NCBI GenBank assembly: GCA_035574175.1
Contig: DATLZB010000068.1
Span: 1-14,883 of the forward strand
Direction of reading: 5' to 3'
Source: DATLZB01 sp035574175
GTDB lineage: Bacteria > Pseudomonadota > Alphaproteobacteria > Rhizobiales > Hyphomicrobiaceae
DNA: 14,883 nt
Part shown: piece by piece, positions 1 to 6,294 of the stretch
How the letters are laid out: every line of letters starts with the position of its first letter
Numbering within the stretch: the first letter of the stretch is position 1
Notes under the pieces: model-generated
What the model saw: the letters and a program-made list of their open reading frames with translations, nothing else
Told to the model about the DNA's origin: nothing
Databases searched by the model: none
Translations under genes and position numbers: made by a program

Positions 1-1396
1 TCATCACCGCCGTACCGCGCGTGTCGGTCAGGAGCTCGCCGTGATAGCCGATGAGGCCGCGGCTCGGCACCAGGAACAGGAGCCGCTGGCGGTGCCCGCC
101 GGAGGGACGCACCTCCTTCAGCTCGCCGCGCCGCTCGGCGAGCTTCTGCATCACAACCCCAGCGTGCTCCTCATCGACGTCGATGATCACCTCCTCGATC
201 GGCTCGCGCCTTTCGCCCGTCGCTTCATCGACCTTAAACACCACGCGCGGCCGCGACACGGTAAGCTCAAACCCCTCGCGCCGCATGGTCTCGATCAGGA
301 TGCCAAGCTGCAGCTCGCCGCGGCCCGCCACGTCGAAGGCGTCGTTCTCACTCGACGGCGTGACCTTGATCGCCACGTTGCGCTCGGCTTCCTTCAAGAG
401 GCGCTCGCGGATGACGCGGCTCTGAACCTTGCTGCCCTCGCGGCCGGCGAACGGTCCGTCGTTGATGCGGAAGGTCATCGACAGCGTCGGTGGATCGACG
501 GGCTGGGCCGGCAGCGGCCGCTCCACCGCAGGGTCGCAGAGGGTGTCCGACACGGTCGCCGTCGTCAGCCCGGCGATGGCCACGATGTCGCCCGCCTCCC
601 CCACCTCGATCGGCTGGCGCTCGAGGCCGCGGAAGGCCAGCACCTTGGTCACCCGAGCGGTCTCGGCAAGCGTGCCGTCGTGGCGGAGCACCTTGACGGC
701 CTGATTGGCCTGAACGGTCCCGGAGGTGATGCGGCCAGTAAGTATGCGGCCCAGATAGGGATCGGCCTCGAGGGTCGTCGCCAGCATGCGGAACGGCCCG
801 TCCTCGATGGAGGGCGGCGGCACGTGCTGAAGCACAAGGTCGAAAAGCGGCGCCATGTCGCGCTTGGGGCCGGCTGCATCGCTCGCCATCCAGCCTTCGC
901 GCGCCGAGCCGTAGAGCACCGGGAAATCGAGCTGGTCATCGCTGGCATCAAGATTGGCGAACAGATCGAAAACTTCGTTCAGCACTTCACCGTGTCGCTC
1001 GTCCGGCCGATCGATCTTGTTGATGGCAACGATCGGCTTCAAGCCCCGGCTTAACGCTTTCGACACCACGAACTTGGTTTGCGGCAGCGGACCCTCCGAG
1101 GCATCGACTAATACGATGACCCCATCGACCATGTTGAGGATGCGCTCCACCTCGCCGCCGAAATCGGCGTGGCCGGGGGTATCGACGATGTTGATGCGGG
1201 TGCCGCGCCAGACGATCGAGGTGCACTTGGCGAGGATCGTAATTCCACGCTCCCGCTCCAGCTCGTTGGAGTCGAGCGCCCGCTCGGCGACCCGCTGGTT
1301 GTCGCGAAGCGCGCCCGATTGCTGCAGCAGGCGGTCGATCAGGGTGGTCTTGCCGTGGTCGACGTGAGCGATGATGGCGACGTTGCGCAGGTCCAT
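1..1396 (-). CDS. typA: Translational GTPase TypA/BipA (3' part beyond left edge)
   Basis: This is a ribosome-associated GTPase of the EF-G-like translation factor superfamily. In known TypA/BipA proteins it acts on 50S assembly and on growth under stress or cold. Reading leftward from the ATG at 1394-1396, the protein begins MDLRNVAIIAHVDHGKTT. The P-loop is at about residues 10-18, followed by the RGITI switch I motif near 50, DTPGHADF at 72-79 and NKID at 126-129. EF-Tu-like domain II and the EF-G-like domain follow, and the frame stays open through position 1. About 465 codons are visible of the roughly 600 usual for the family, so the C-terminal domain is missing. The start is fixed by the family's standard N-terminus. 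The gene is divergent from the J-domain gene at 1519. Identification is secure from the GTPase motifs and overall order. Confidence 0.96.
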   Translation of the reverse strand, partial: MDLRNVAIIAHVDHGKTTLIDRLLQQSGALRDNQRVAERALDSNELERERGITILAKCTSIVWRGTRINIVDTPGHADFGGEVERILNMVDGVIVLVDASEGPLPQTKFVVSKALSRGLKPIVAINKIDRPDERHGEVLNEVFDLFANLDASDDQLDFPVLYGSAREGWMASDAAGPKRDMAPLFDLVLQHVPPPSIEDGPFRMLATTLEADPYLGRILTGRITSGTVQANQAVKVLRHDGTLAETARVTKVLAFRGLERQPIEVGEAGDIVAIAGLTTATVSDTLCDPAVERPLPAQPVDPPTLSMTFRINDGPFAGREGSKVQSRVIRERLLKEAERNVAIKVTPSSENDAFDVAGRGELQLGILIETMRREGFELTVSRPRVVFKVDEATGERREPIEEVIIDVDEEHAGVVMQKLAERRGELKEVRPSGGHRQRLLFLVPSRGLIGYHGELLTDTRGTAVM

Positions 1397-1518
1397 GGAG
1401 CGGGATTCGGTTGGAGAAGTGGCGGTCCGCCTAGCACACGCTCCCGACGGAAGCCAGGGGGCGTGCCGACGGGCCCGAGCGCGGCATCGAAACGGATGAA
1501 TCGAGGTTGAACGGCAGC

Positions 1519-2028
1519 ATGCGCGGCGCGAACGAGTATGTACCAGAGCGCAGTCCGGCGCTGGTGGAGATCAGGCTGGCCGACGGTACGGTGCTCAAGG
1601 GCAAGCTGATGGTCTCCATCGGCAAGGGGGTTGGCGAGCTGCTCAACGGCCCGGGCCCCTTCCTCGCTTTCGAGAGCCACACCGGCGAGCGCAGCTTCGT
1701 GTGCAAGTCCCAGGTGGCCGTGGTGCGGGAGCTTGAGCTCGCAAAACCGGCGCCGCTGGGCCGCAGGCTCAACGGCCAGGACGAGCTCGAGCCGCACAAA
1801 ATCCTGGGCGTCGAGCCCGGCGCCGAGCAGGAGGAGATCAGGCAGGCCTACCTGCGGATGGCGAAGGGCTATCATCCGGATCGTTTCGCGAGCGTCGATT
1901 TGCCGCCCGAGGTTCGTGAGTACCTGGCCGCGATGGTGCGGCGAATCAATACGGCCTATGCCGCACTCGAGCATGGCAGCGGAGCGGGCAGCGAGGCGCC
2001 CGCCAGCAGCACGGCGCCGTCGAGATGA
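1519..2028 (+). CDS. J-domain protein with N-terminal beta-rich domain (tandem copy 1)
   Basis: The protein is predicted to be cytosolic and has about 169 residues. Its N-terminal half contains the pattern VEIRLADGTVLKGKL...LLNGPGPFLAFE, which looks like a small beta-barrel. It may be related to DUF6812, but that is a guess. The C-terminal half is a J domain (ELEPHKILGVEPGA...AYLRMAKGYHPDRF) with the HPD tripeptide at about residues 119-121, the Hsp70-stimulating signature. No Gly/Phe region or zinc-finger domain follows, so it is not canonical DnaJ; a specialised co-chaperone role is inference. An upstream in-frame TTG at 1507 would add four residues. I prefer ATG 1519 because GAGG at 1503-1506 abuts the TTG and lies upstream of the ATG. 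It is followed by a paralogue at 2164. Confidence 0.83.
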   Translation: MRGANEYVPERSPALVEIRLADGTVLKGKLMVSIGKGVGELLNGPGPFLAFESHTGERSFVCKSQVAVVRELELAKPAPLGRRLNGQDELEPHKILGVEPGAEQEEIRQAYLRMAKGYHPDRFASVDLPPEVREYLAAMVRRINTAYAALEHGSGAGSEAPASSTAPSR

Positions 2029-2163
2029 TCCGCGGCCGGTCGGCTCGCTTTGTCCGCCATCGGCTGCCCTCCGTCTCCGCCACGCAACCCGAGTGCACGG
2101 TTCGTGCATGAACCCGTCTCGTAACCGGCGCGTGTGCCGAAACGACACAGGCGGGTAAACCAG

Positions 2164-2694
2164 ATGTTCGAGTGCAACAAGATCGACAATGCTCCGGAAC
2201 AGAGCACCGTGCCGGTCGAGATCGCCCTCACCGACGGGGCCGTGGTCAAGGGCAGGCTTTCGGTGGCGGCGGGCAAGACGCTGATCGACATTCTCAACGG
2301 CAGCGGCGCCTTCGTCGAGTTCGAGCCCTACGGGGGCGAGCGGCAGTACCTCGCCAAGTCCCGTATCGACTCGGTCAAACCGGTCGGCGTGCCCAGGGGT
2401 CAGTGCCTGCGGCAGCGTTCCCGGCTCGACGACTTCGATCCCTATCAGATCCTGGGCATTGCACCCGGTGCGGACTGGGAAGCCATTCGGCAAGCCTACC
2501 TTCAGCTCTCCAAGGTCTATCACCCGGACCGTTACGCGAACGCGGTGCTGCCGGAGGAGGTGAGGGACTATCTGTCCGTCATGGTGCGGCGGATCAATGC
2601 CGCCTACGCCGCGTTGGAAGCGCCGCGCCCGGCAGCAAAACAGGCTGGACGCTGGGTGAGCACACCCATCTACACCTCGCAGCCCAGAGCCTGA
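2164..2694 (+). CDS. J-domain protein with N-terminal beta-rich domain (tandem copy 2)
   Basis: The protein has 176 residues and the same architecture as its upstream neighbour. An N-terminal domain (VEIALTDGAVVKGRL...ILNGSGAFVEFE, about residues 18-75) precedes a C-terminal J domain (FDPYQILGIAPGA...VYHPDRY, about 91-153) with HPD at 120-122. By eye about half of the aligned residues match copy 1, and the VRRINxAYAALE segment near the end is nearly identical, so the two arose by tandem duplication. ATG 2164 is preferred over a GTG at 2134 because the AGGCGGG stretch before it could serve as a ribosome binding site and because this start aligns with copy 1. The C-terminal tail (about 154-176) differs from copy 1. 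The stop faces the minus-strand gene ending at 2717, only 22 bases away, and no terminator is visible there. The client protein or Hsp70 partner is unknown. Confidence 0.84.
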   Translation: MFECNKIDNAPEQSTVPVEIALTDGAVVKGRLSVAAGKTLIDILNGSGAFVEFEPYGGERQYLAKSRIDSVKPVGVPRGQCLRQRSRLDDFDPYQILGIAPGADWEAIRQAYLQLSKVYHPDRYANAVLPEEVRDYLSVMVRRINAAYAALEAPRPAAKQAGRWVSTPIYTSQPRA

Positions 2695-2716
2695 GCGCAG
2701 CCTGTTTGACGAGGCG

Positions 2717-3475
2717 TCAGGATGCGCCCTGCTCCCTGGCGTAGAGGTCGGCGAGCAGCTTGTCGATGTCCTCCCGACGACCTGTATCGTCCCTGGCTTG
2801 GCGCCGCTTCTGCTGCTCCTGCAGCGATCTCGCAAGCCGTGTCGAGCCCGGCTTCTTGAGCCGGCGCCCACCGGAGATCAGCAGCGGGTTGTCCGGCGCT
2901 TCTAGATCCAGCTCCTCGAGGAAGTTCTCGCGGAGCGCATAAAAACTCTGCAGGATCGCGTCGCGGACGAGCCGGCGATACTCGGGCGTGATGTTCTGGT
3001 TCTTGCGCGGATCGAGCGTCTGCAGCGCCCGGCGCATGTCGTGCAAGGGCGCATAAGGGTAGAGGCCGACCAGCTCCCTGGTCTCACCGGCGTTGGCATA
3101 GACGATGCGCATATTGTCGAGCGTCTCGCTGATGCGGCAGAAGGCAGCGATGTAGTCGTCGGCCGTCGGGAACGACTTCTCACAGAAGGAGTAGAGCGCC
3201 GACTTGGTGCGCACGATACCGCGCCACTCCTCTTCAAGGCTTTCGACGAACTTCGACCGCTTCTGGAAGACGTTGGCGAGATAGGCGGCGATCACGGTGA
3301 TGAACACCAGCGCCATGTCCCGGATGTACTCGTAGACGCTTTGCGCCAAGTCCAAATAGGCAGGCGGAAAGCCGGGGATGTGCCGCGCCAGCCGCGCGAT
3401 CAGCGCCGCGAGGAGGAGCAAGATGAGCAGGAAGTAAGCGCGATGCAGAGTGCGGTTGAGACTCGATCGGGTCAT
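2717..3475 (-). CDS. Membrane protein of unknown function, two N-terminal helices
   Basis: The 252-residue protein is not recognised as a named family. Two hydrophobic segments are visible, at about residues 13-30 (YFLLILLLLAALIARL) and 53-70 (DMALVFITVIAAYLANVF), so it should be an inner-membrane protein with a large soluble C-terminal region. That region (about 71-252) is helix-prone and charged. It includes an E/K/R-rich stretch (about 77-95), a middle part rich in aromatic residues, and a basic, glutamine-rich tail around 212-240 that could form a coiled coil. The start is ATG 3475, with no strong Shine-Dalgarno sequence before it. The gene lies 42 bases downstream of the hypothetical gene at 3518-4147 on the same strand, so the two may be cotranscribed. 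It converges on the J-domain pair. Function cannot be assigned from sequence. Confidence 0.74.
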   Translation of the reverse strand: MTRSSLNRTLHRAYFLLILLLLAALIARLARHIPGFPPAYLDLAQSVYEYIRDMALVFITVIAAYLANVFQKRSKFVESLEEEWRGIVRTKSALYSFCEKSFPTADDYIAAFCRISETLDNMRIVYANAGETRELVGLYPYAPLHDMRRALQTLDPRKNQNITPEYRRLVRDAILQSFYALRENFLEELDLEAPDNPLLISGGRRLKKPGSTRLARSLQEQQKRRQARDDTGRREDIDKLLADLYAREQGAS

Positions 3476-3517
3476 CGGGGCGAACCGACGCGACGTTGGG
3501 ACTGGTCCGTCAACTCT

Positions 3518-4147
3518 CTAGCGCGCCGGCTGGGCGGATTCATGTACGATCGGCCCATAGCCCGCTTTCAGGACCGCTATGATGCTCGGCGGTGTCAGTA
3601 CGTCGACATCGAGATCGGGATCGGGCGGTTGCGGATCGCGGTAGCCGTCGGGCGTCCACGCCCAGGTCCGCCCGCTCCAGATGAGCCGCGGCGCTGAGGG
3701 ACCACGCACGAGGACCCCGTCCGGCAGATCGCCGCTCCGCGCGCGGACCGTGCGCTTGCCGCCGCCCGCATCCAGGCGCTCGGCGTGCAAAAGGCGGTCC
3801 ATCTCCGCCGCCGCAGCCCGACCCGTAACGATACCTGCCTTTGCCCAGCACGCCGCGAAGCGCAGCGCATCCGCACGCCGGCACTCGAAGCACGGTCGAT
3901 GCCCGGCGGCGAGCGCGGTCGCTTCGTCCAGAAAGAACAGTTCGGTGTAGCCGTTGGGCGCCATGACCTCCCGATGCCGGCCGCGAAAAGCGAGGCGGCA
4001 GGCGATCCAGCTCTTGGAGATCCAGCGGCGGGGTCCGAGCGTCTTGGCCGTGTCGTGCAGGCGGCCGCCGCGGTTGCCCATCAGGAGACCGCGCGCCGGA
4101 TGGCTGATCACCTCACCTTCCGGTGTGACACGGTTCTGAAGCGGCAT
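3518..4147 (-). CDS. Conserved hypothetical protein with a CFECRR motif
   Basis: The 209-residue soluble protein has no signal peptide or membrane segment. Visible conserved-looking blocks are MPLQNRVTPEGEV at the N-terminus, ARGLLMGNRGGRLHD, LGPRRWISKSWI, and GYTELFFLDEATALAAGHRP followed by CFECRRADA. The CxxC pair in the last block might bind a metal, but only two cysteines are close together. I recall proteins with this N-terminus and CFECRR block as uncharacterised proteins in Hyphomicrobiales, but no function is known to me. The open frame extends upstream to a GTG at 4252. I chose ATG 4147 because the MPLQNRV start looks canonical, because a G-rich GGGGGTG lies just before it, and because the extra 35 codons run through the perfect palindrome at 4181-4213. 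Confidence 0.75.
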   Translation of the reverse strand: MPLQNRVTPEGEVISHPARGLLMGNRGGRLHDTAKTLGPRRWISKSWIACRLAFRGRHREVMAPNGYTELFFLDEATALAAGHRPCFECRRADALRFAACWAKAGIVTGRAAAAEMDRLLHAERLDAGGGKRTVRARSGDLPDGVLVRGPSAPRLIWSGRTWAWTPDGYRDPQPPDPDLDVDVLTPPSIIAVLKAGYGPIVHESAQPAR

Positions 4148-4180
4148 CACACCCCCGACGATGGTTGGCTCAAGGCCTGG

Positions 4181-4213
4181 AATCTTGATATCACCAATTG
4201 TGATATCAAGATT
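4181..4213. repeat. Perfect 14-bp inverted repeat with 5-nt spacer
   Basis: The left arm AATCTTGATATCAC (4181-4194) and right arm GTGATATCAAGATT (4200-4213) are exact reverse complements around CAATT. Each arm also contains TGATATCA, which is itself palindromic, so the site offers two 8-bp dyads whose centres are 15 bp apart. It lies 34 bases upstream of the ATG at 4147 and downstream of the broken DUF1902 locus. No T-tract follows on either strand, so an operator is more likely than an intrinsic terminator. Double TGATATCA-like sites are reminiscent of ribbon-helix-helix antitoxin operators, but the binding protein is inference. Confidence 0.75.
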
Positions 4214-4248
4214 GGCTGTAGACGGATGGATGGTAGGAACGCGCAACG

Positions 4249-4559
4249 TCACTCGCTCGAAGTCCTTCCCCTTGCCGTGACGCCAGCCTTCCTCGCGGCC
4301 TCCTTGAAGTGCTTGTACTGCTCGGCCGGCGTCAGTAGTGGTCGCTTGCGCTTGGGTATCAGTTCGCCGGCCGACGTCGGGGAGAGTACATTGCTTCGTA
4401 GAACTCTATAGCAGCTTCACGCTCATCGTCGGTTTTAAAGTATTTCCACTTGGTAACGCTTACGGGCGTGCCATCCTGCGCACGGCAACGAACTGAGTCG
4501 CCGTCTGCTATATCCTGTTCAGGAATAAGTGGGATGCGCTTAATTCGCTCCCAGTACTC
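4249..4559 (-). pseudogene. Start-less coding-like tail of the DUF1902 locus, with further frame breaks
   Basis: Immediately after the AAAAAAG run at 4559-4565, the -1 frame encodes a protein-like stretch of 66 residues to a TGA at 4359. It includes EYWERIKRIPLIPEQDI, TPVSVTKWKYFKTDDER and IEFYEAMYSP. No ATG, GTG or TTG exists in that frame between the preceding stop and this stretch. At the C4 run (4379-4382, G on plus) coding-like sequence moves to another frame (TSAGELIPKRKRPLLTPAEQ, then YKHFKEAARKAG), ending at a TGA at 4249-4251. After the G4 run (4268-4271, C on plus) the frame shifts again to KDFERVTLRV. Restoring one base at each run would join everything into one reading frame. This may be a decaying gene, assembly errors at homopolymers, or in part programmed frameshifting. 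No function is recognised. Confidence 0.5.
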
Positions 4560-4837
4560 TTTTTTTCGTCGGCACCGGTTAGCGACGCCTTGGCGATGAA
4601 TGCAGGTGGTCCAAAGTCCGACAGCGGAATGTCTTCTTCACGACGAAGTGTCAAGGAAACCACCTTGAAGCCCTCCGCCTCAAGCAAGTCGCGCACAACG
4701 ATTGCCAGCTTTCGCTCCAACTCTTCATCGGAGCGGGCATGAACAACAAGACCTGGGAGGTCATCGCTGATGGCCATCATCAGGTCCTTGCTCTTCTTGT
4801 GGTTGAAGACCCTGATTCTGATAGATTTTGTGATCAT
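4508..4837 (-). CDS. DUF1902/HicB-like antitoxin-type protein, probably frame-broken at its 3' end
   Basis: Reading starts at ATG 4837 (MITKSIRIRVF). Residues 1-88 resemble the DUF1902 or HicB-like partial RNase H fold family: MMAISDDLPGLVVHARSDEELE, then a helix VVRDLLEAEGFKV, and the block FGPPAFIAKASL at about 76-86. HicB-type proteins are typically antitoxins or DNA-binding partners of small RNase toxins. An in-frame GTG/ATG extension to 4903 is possible, but it lacks family resemblance. The last 17 residues after ADEKK (STGSELSASHL and on) look non-native. They follow a run of seven A at codons 91-93, and the -1 frame carries a better continuation, KKEYWERIKR. The gene is AT-richer than its neighbours, which suggests transfer. 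No HicA-like toxin was found beside it. Confidence 0.62.
   Translation of the reverse strand: MITKSIRIRVFNHKKSKDLMMAISDDLPGLVVHARSDEELERKLAIVVRDLLEAEGFKVVSLTLRREEDIPLSDFGPPAFIAKASLTGADEKKSTGSELSASHLFLNRI
4559..4565 (-). other. A AAA AAG slippery heptamer at the frame break
   Basis: In the DUF1902 frame the codons are GAA AAA AAG, giving the heptamer A AAA AAG in the exact register used for -1 frameshifting in Escherichia coli dnaX. A -1 slip would continue with GAG TAC TGG into the start-less ORF. I did not identify a clear upstream Shine-Dalgarno stimulator or downstream stem-loop. The register is seen directly; function is inference, and a lost A from a run of eight explains the break equally well. 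Confidence 0.4.
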
Positions 4838-4975
4838 CGAAAGCGGCTTGATCCGTAACGTTGCGTTGGATCTGAATTTGGCCGCTTCAGTGCCTCTTGA
4901 CAAGAATCACAAACCGAGTCCGTGCGGGATTCCTCCTTCGTAGTGCCTCGAAAGTGGGGATCGACGCACCGCGTC

Positions 4976-6061
4976 TCACGCAGACGGCGGGTTGAGTCGG
5001 CCAAGGCATCGCAGAGCGTCCGCCGCGAGCCGCCTGGTCAGCTCGCCCGCCGTCAGCTCGCGCCCGAGCGAGGCCGCTTGCCCCGCCCACAGCGGGCTGA
5101 AGTCGCCCGAGCCCTGCGCCTCGGCTTTGGCGCGCAGCGGCGTCAGAGCGTCGGCCGCGCGCGGAAACGCCGGCGCATCGGGCGACATCGGCCCGATCTC
5201 GCGCGTGATACGGTTCACGATGATGCGGGCGGGCCTGCCGGTGATGACGTTGGTGAGCGTGGTTGAGTCGTCGCTCGCCGTGCGCAAGGCCTGACGGTGC
5301 GGCGGCGACACCTTCGCTTCCGGGCAGAACAGGTAGGCCGTGCCGATCTGGGCAGCCGCGGCCCCGAGCGCGAACGCGGCGGCAATCCCTCTGGCATCGC
5401 CGATCCCGCCCGCGGCGATGACGGGTACCGAAACCGCATCAACCACCTGCGGCACCAGCGCGAACGTCCCGGCCTGGGTCGCGATGTCCTCGGATAGGAA
5501 CATGCCACGGTGTCCGCCGGCCTCGTAGCCCTGGGCAATGATCGCATCACAGCCGCGCGCCTCGAGCCAGCGCGCCTCCTTCGCGGTCGTCGCCGACGAG
5601 ATGACGACGGCACCGGCCGCCTTCACTCGGTCGAGCAGCCTCGGGTCGGGAAGGCCGAAATGGAAGCTCACCACCTTGGGCTTGAACTCCTCCACCAGCG
5701 CGCACATGGCCTCGTCGAACGGGGCGCGGTTCGGTCCGCCGTCGGCCTGGGCGGGGTCGAGCCCTAACTCGCGGTAATACGGCGCAAGGCGCGCCTTCCA
5801 TTTCGCTTCCCGGGCAGCGTCGGGCTCGGGCGGCACGTGACAGAAGAACCCGACCGCGAAAGGGCGCGAGGTCTGCTGGCGGATCAGCTGCATCTCGCGC
5901 CGCGCCTGCTCCGCGCTGAACATGGCGCAAGGCAACGAGCCGAGCCCGCCCGCTTCCGAGACGGCGATCGCAAGCTCGGCGGTTCCCGGCCCGGCCATGG
6001 GGGCAAGCACGATCGGATGCTCAACGCCAACGAGGTCGATGATCCTGCGATCTGGCCACAT
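4976..6061 (-). CDS. Nitronate monooxygenase (2-nitropropane dioxygenase family)
   Basis: This is an FMN-dependent TIM-barrel enzyme, expected in the cytosol, that oxidises alkyl nitronates such as propionate-3-nitronate to the aldehyde or ketone plus nitrite or nitrate. Its 361 residues match the family length. Visible motifs are PIVLAPMAGPGT near the start (flavin pocket), SFHFG at about 132-136, GYEAGGHRG at 178-186 with the likely catalytic histidine at 184, and the phosphate-binding AAGGIGDARG at 216-225. ITGRPAR follows near 280. Start ATG 6061 is supported by AGGAG about eight bases upstream. It is divergent from the Fic gene, sharing a 231-base spacer. The substrate in this organism is unknown, and members annotated as NMO sometimes have other roles, so detoxification of nitro compounds is the default inference. 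Confidence 0.92.
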   Translation of the reverse strand: MWPDRRIIDLVGVEHPIVLAPMAGPGTAELAIAVSEAGGLGSLPCAMFSAEQARREMQLIRQQTSRPFAVGFFCHVPPEPDAAREAKWKARLAPYYRELGLDPAQADGGPNRAPFDEAMCALVEEFKPKVVSFHFGLPDPRLLDRVKAAGAVVISSATTAKEARWLEARGCDAIIAQGYEAGGHRGMFLSEDIATQAGTFALVPQVVDAVSVPVIAAGGIGDARGIAAAFALGAAAAQIGTAYLFCPEAKVSPPHRQALRTASDDSTTLTNVITGRPARIIVNRITREIGPMSPDAPAFPRAADALTPLRAKAEAQGSGDFSPLWAGQAASLGRELTAGELTRRLAADALRCLGRLNPPSA

Positions 6062-6220
6062 GCTGAGCTCCTGCTTGGATGCTCTCGGTTGTTGGCTCAG
6101 AGATTAGCAGCCAACCCACAGTACGTTCGATCAAGTTGATCTCAGGCAGACATGAACCGGCCTCAAGCGCGCGGCGCCAGGTCCCGCCCCGGCCCCGCAT
6201 GGCGGCGAGCTCAGTCACAG

Positions 6221-6294
6221 ATCCTTTAATTAGGAATCCTCTTGTTAAAGGATATCAAGTTATCCTTTAATAACGCGACCGCGAATTAAAGGAT
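6221..6294. promoter_or_regulatory. Array of four 9-bp operator-like boxes before the Fic gene
   Basis: ATCCTTTAA occurs at 6221-6229 and 6262-6270, and its reverse complement TTAAAGGAT at 6245-6253 and 6286-6294. Spacing is regular: the two divergent pairs each start 24 bases apart and the pairs repeat every 41 bases. The middle boxes form a near-continuous dyad (6245-6270) with 10-bp arms and a 6-base centre. The last box overlaps the ATG at 6293. In this GC-rich DNA four exact AT-rich copies are unlikely by chance. Because the Fic protein carries a C-terminal winged helix, autoregulation is a reasonable inference. Confidence 0.8.

Noticed and set aside
41..1054. Long plus-strand open frame opposite TypA
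   Set aside because: It lies antisense to an unmistakable TypA reading with all GTPase motifs. The length is a by-product of high GC content.
1339..2871. 510-codon minus-strand open frame across the J-domain genes
   Set aside because: It spans the antisense of both J-domain genes and the spacer between them. Its two halves merely mirror the tandem duplication, and the composition is Arg/Ala/Gly-rich without recognisable domains.
4181..4213. Palindrome as an intrinsic terminator
   Set aside because: No run of T follows the hairpin on either strand, and the stem is AT-rich, unlike the GC-rich stem of the terminator at 12172-12196.
4148..4252. N-terminal extension of the CFECRR protein to GTG 4252
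   Set aside because: The added residues come from the palindrome and the frame-broken locus, and a good start with a G-rich ribosome binding site exists at 4147.
6128..6140. Short dyad GATCAA-G-TTGATC between the monooxygenase and Fic genes
   Set aside because: Arms of six bases with no second copy are compatible with chance, and the sequence is unrelated to the TTAAAGGAT boxes nearby.
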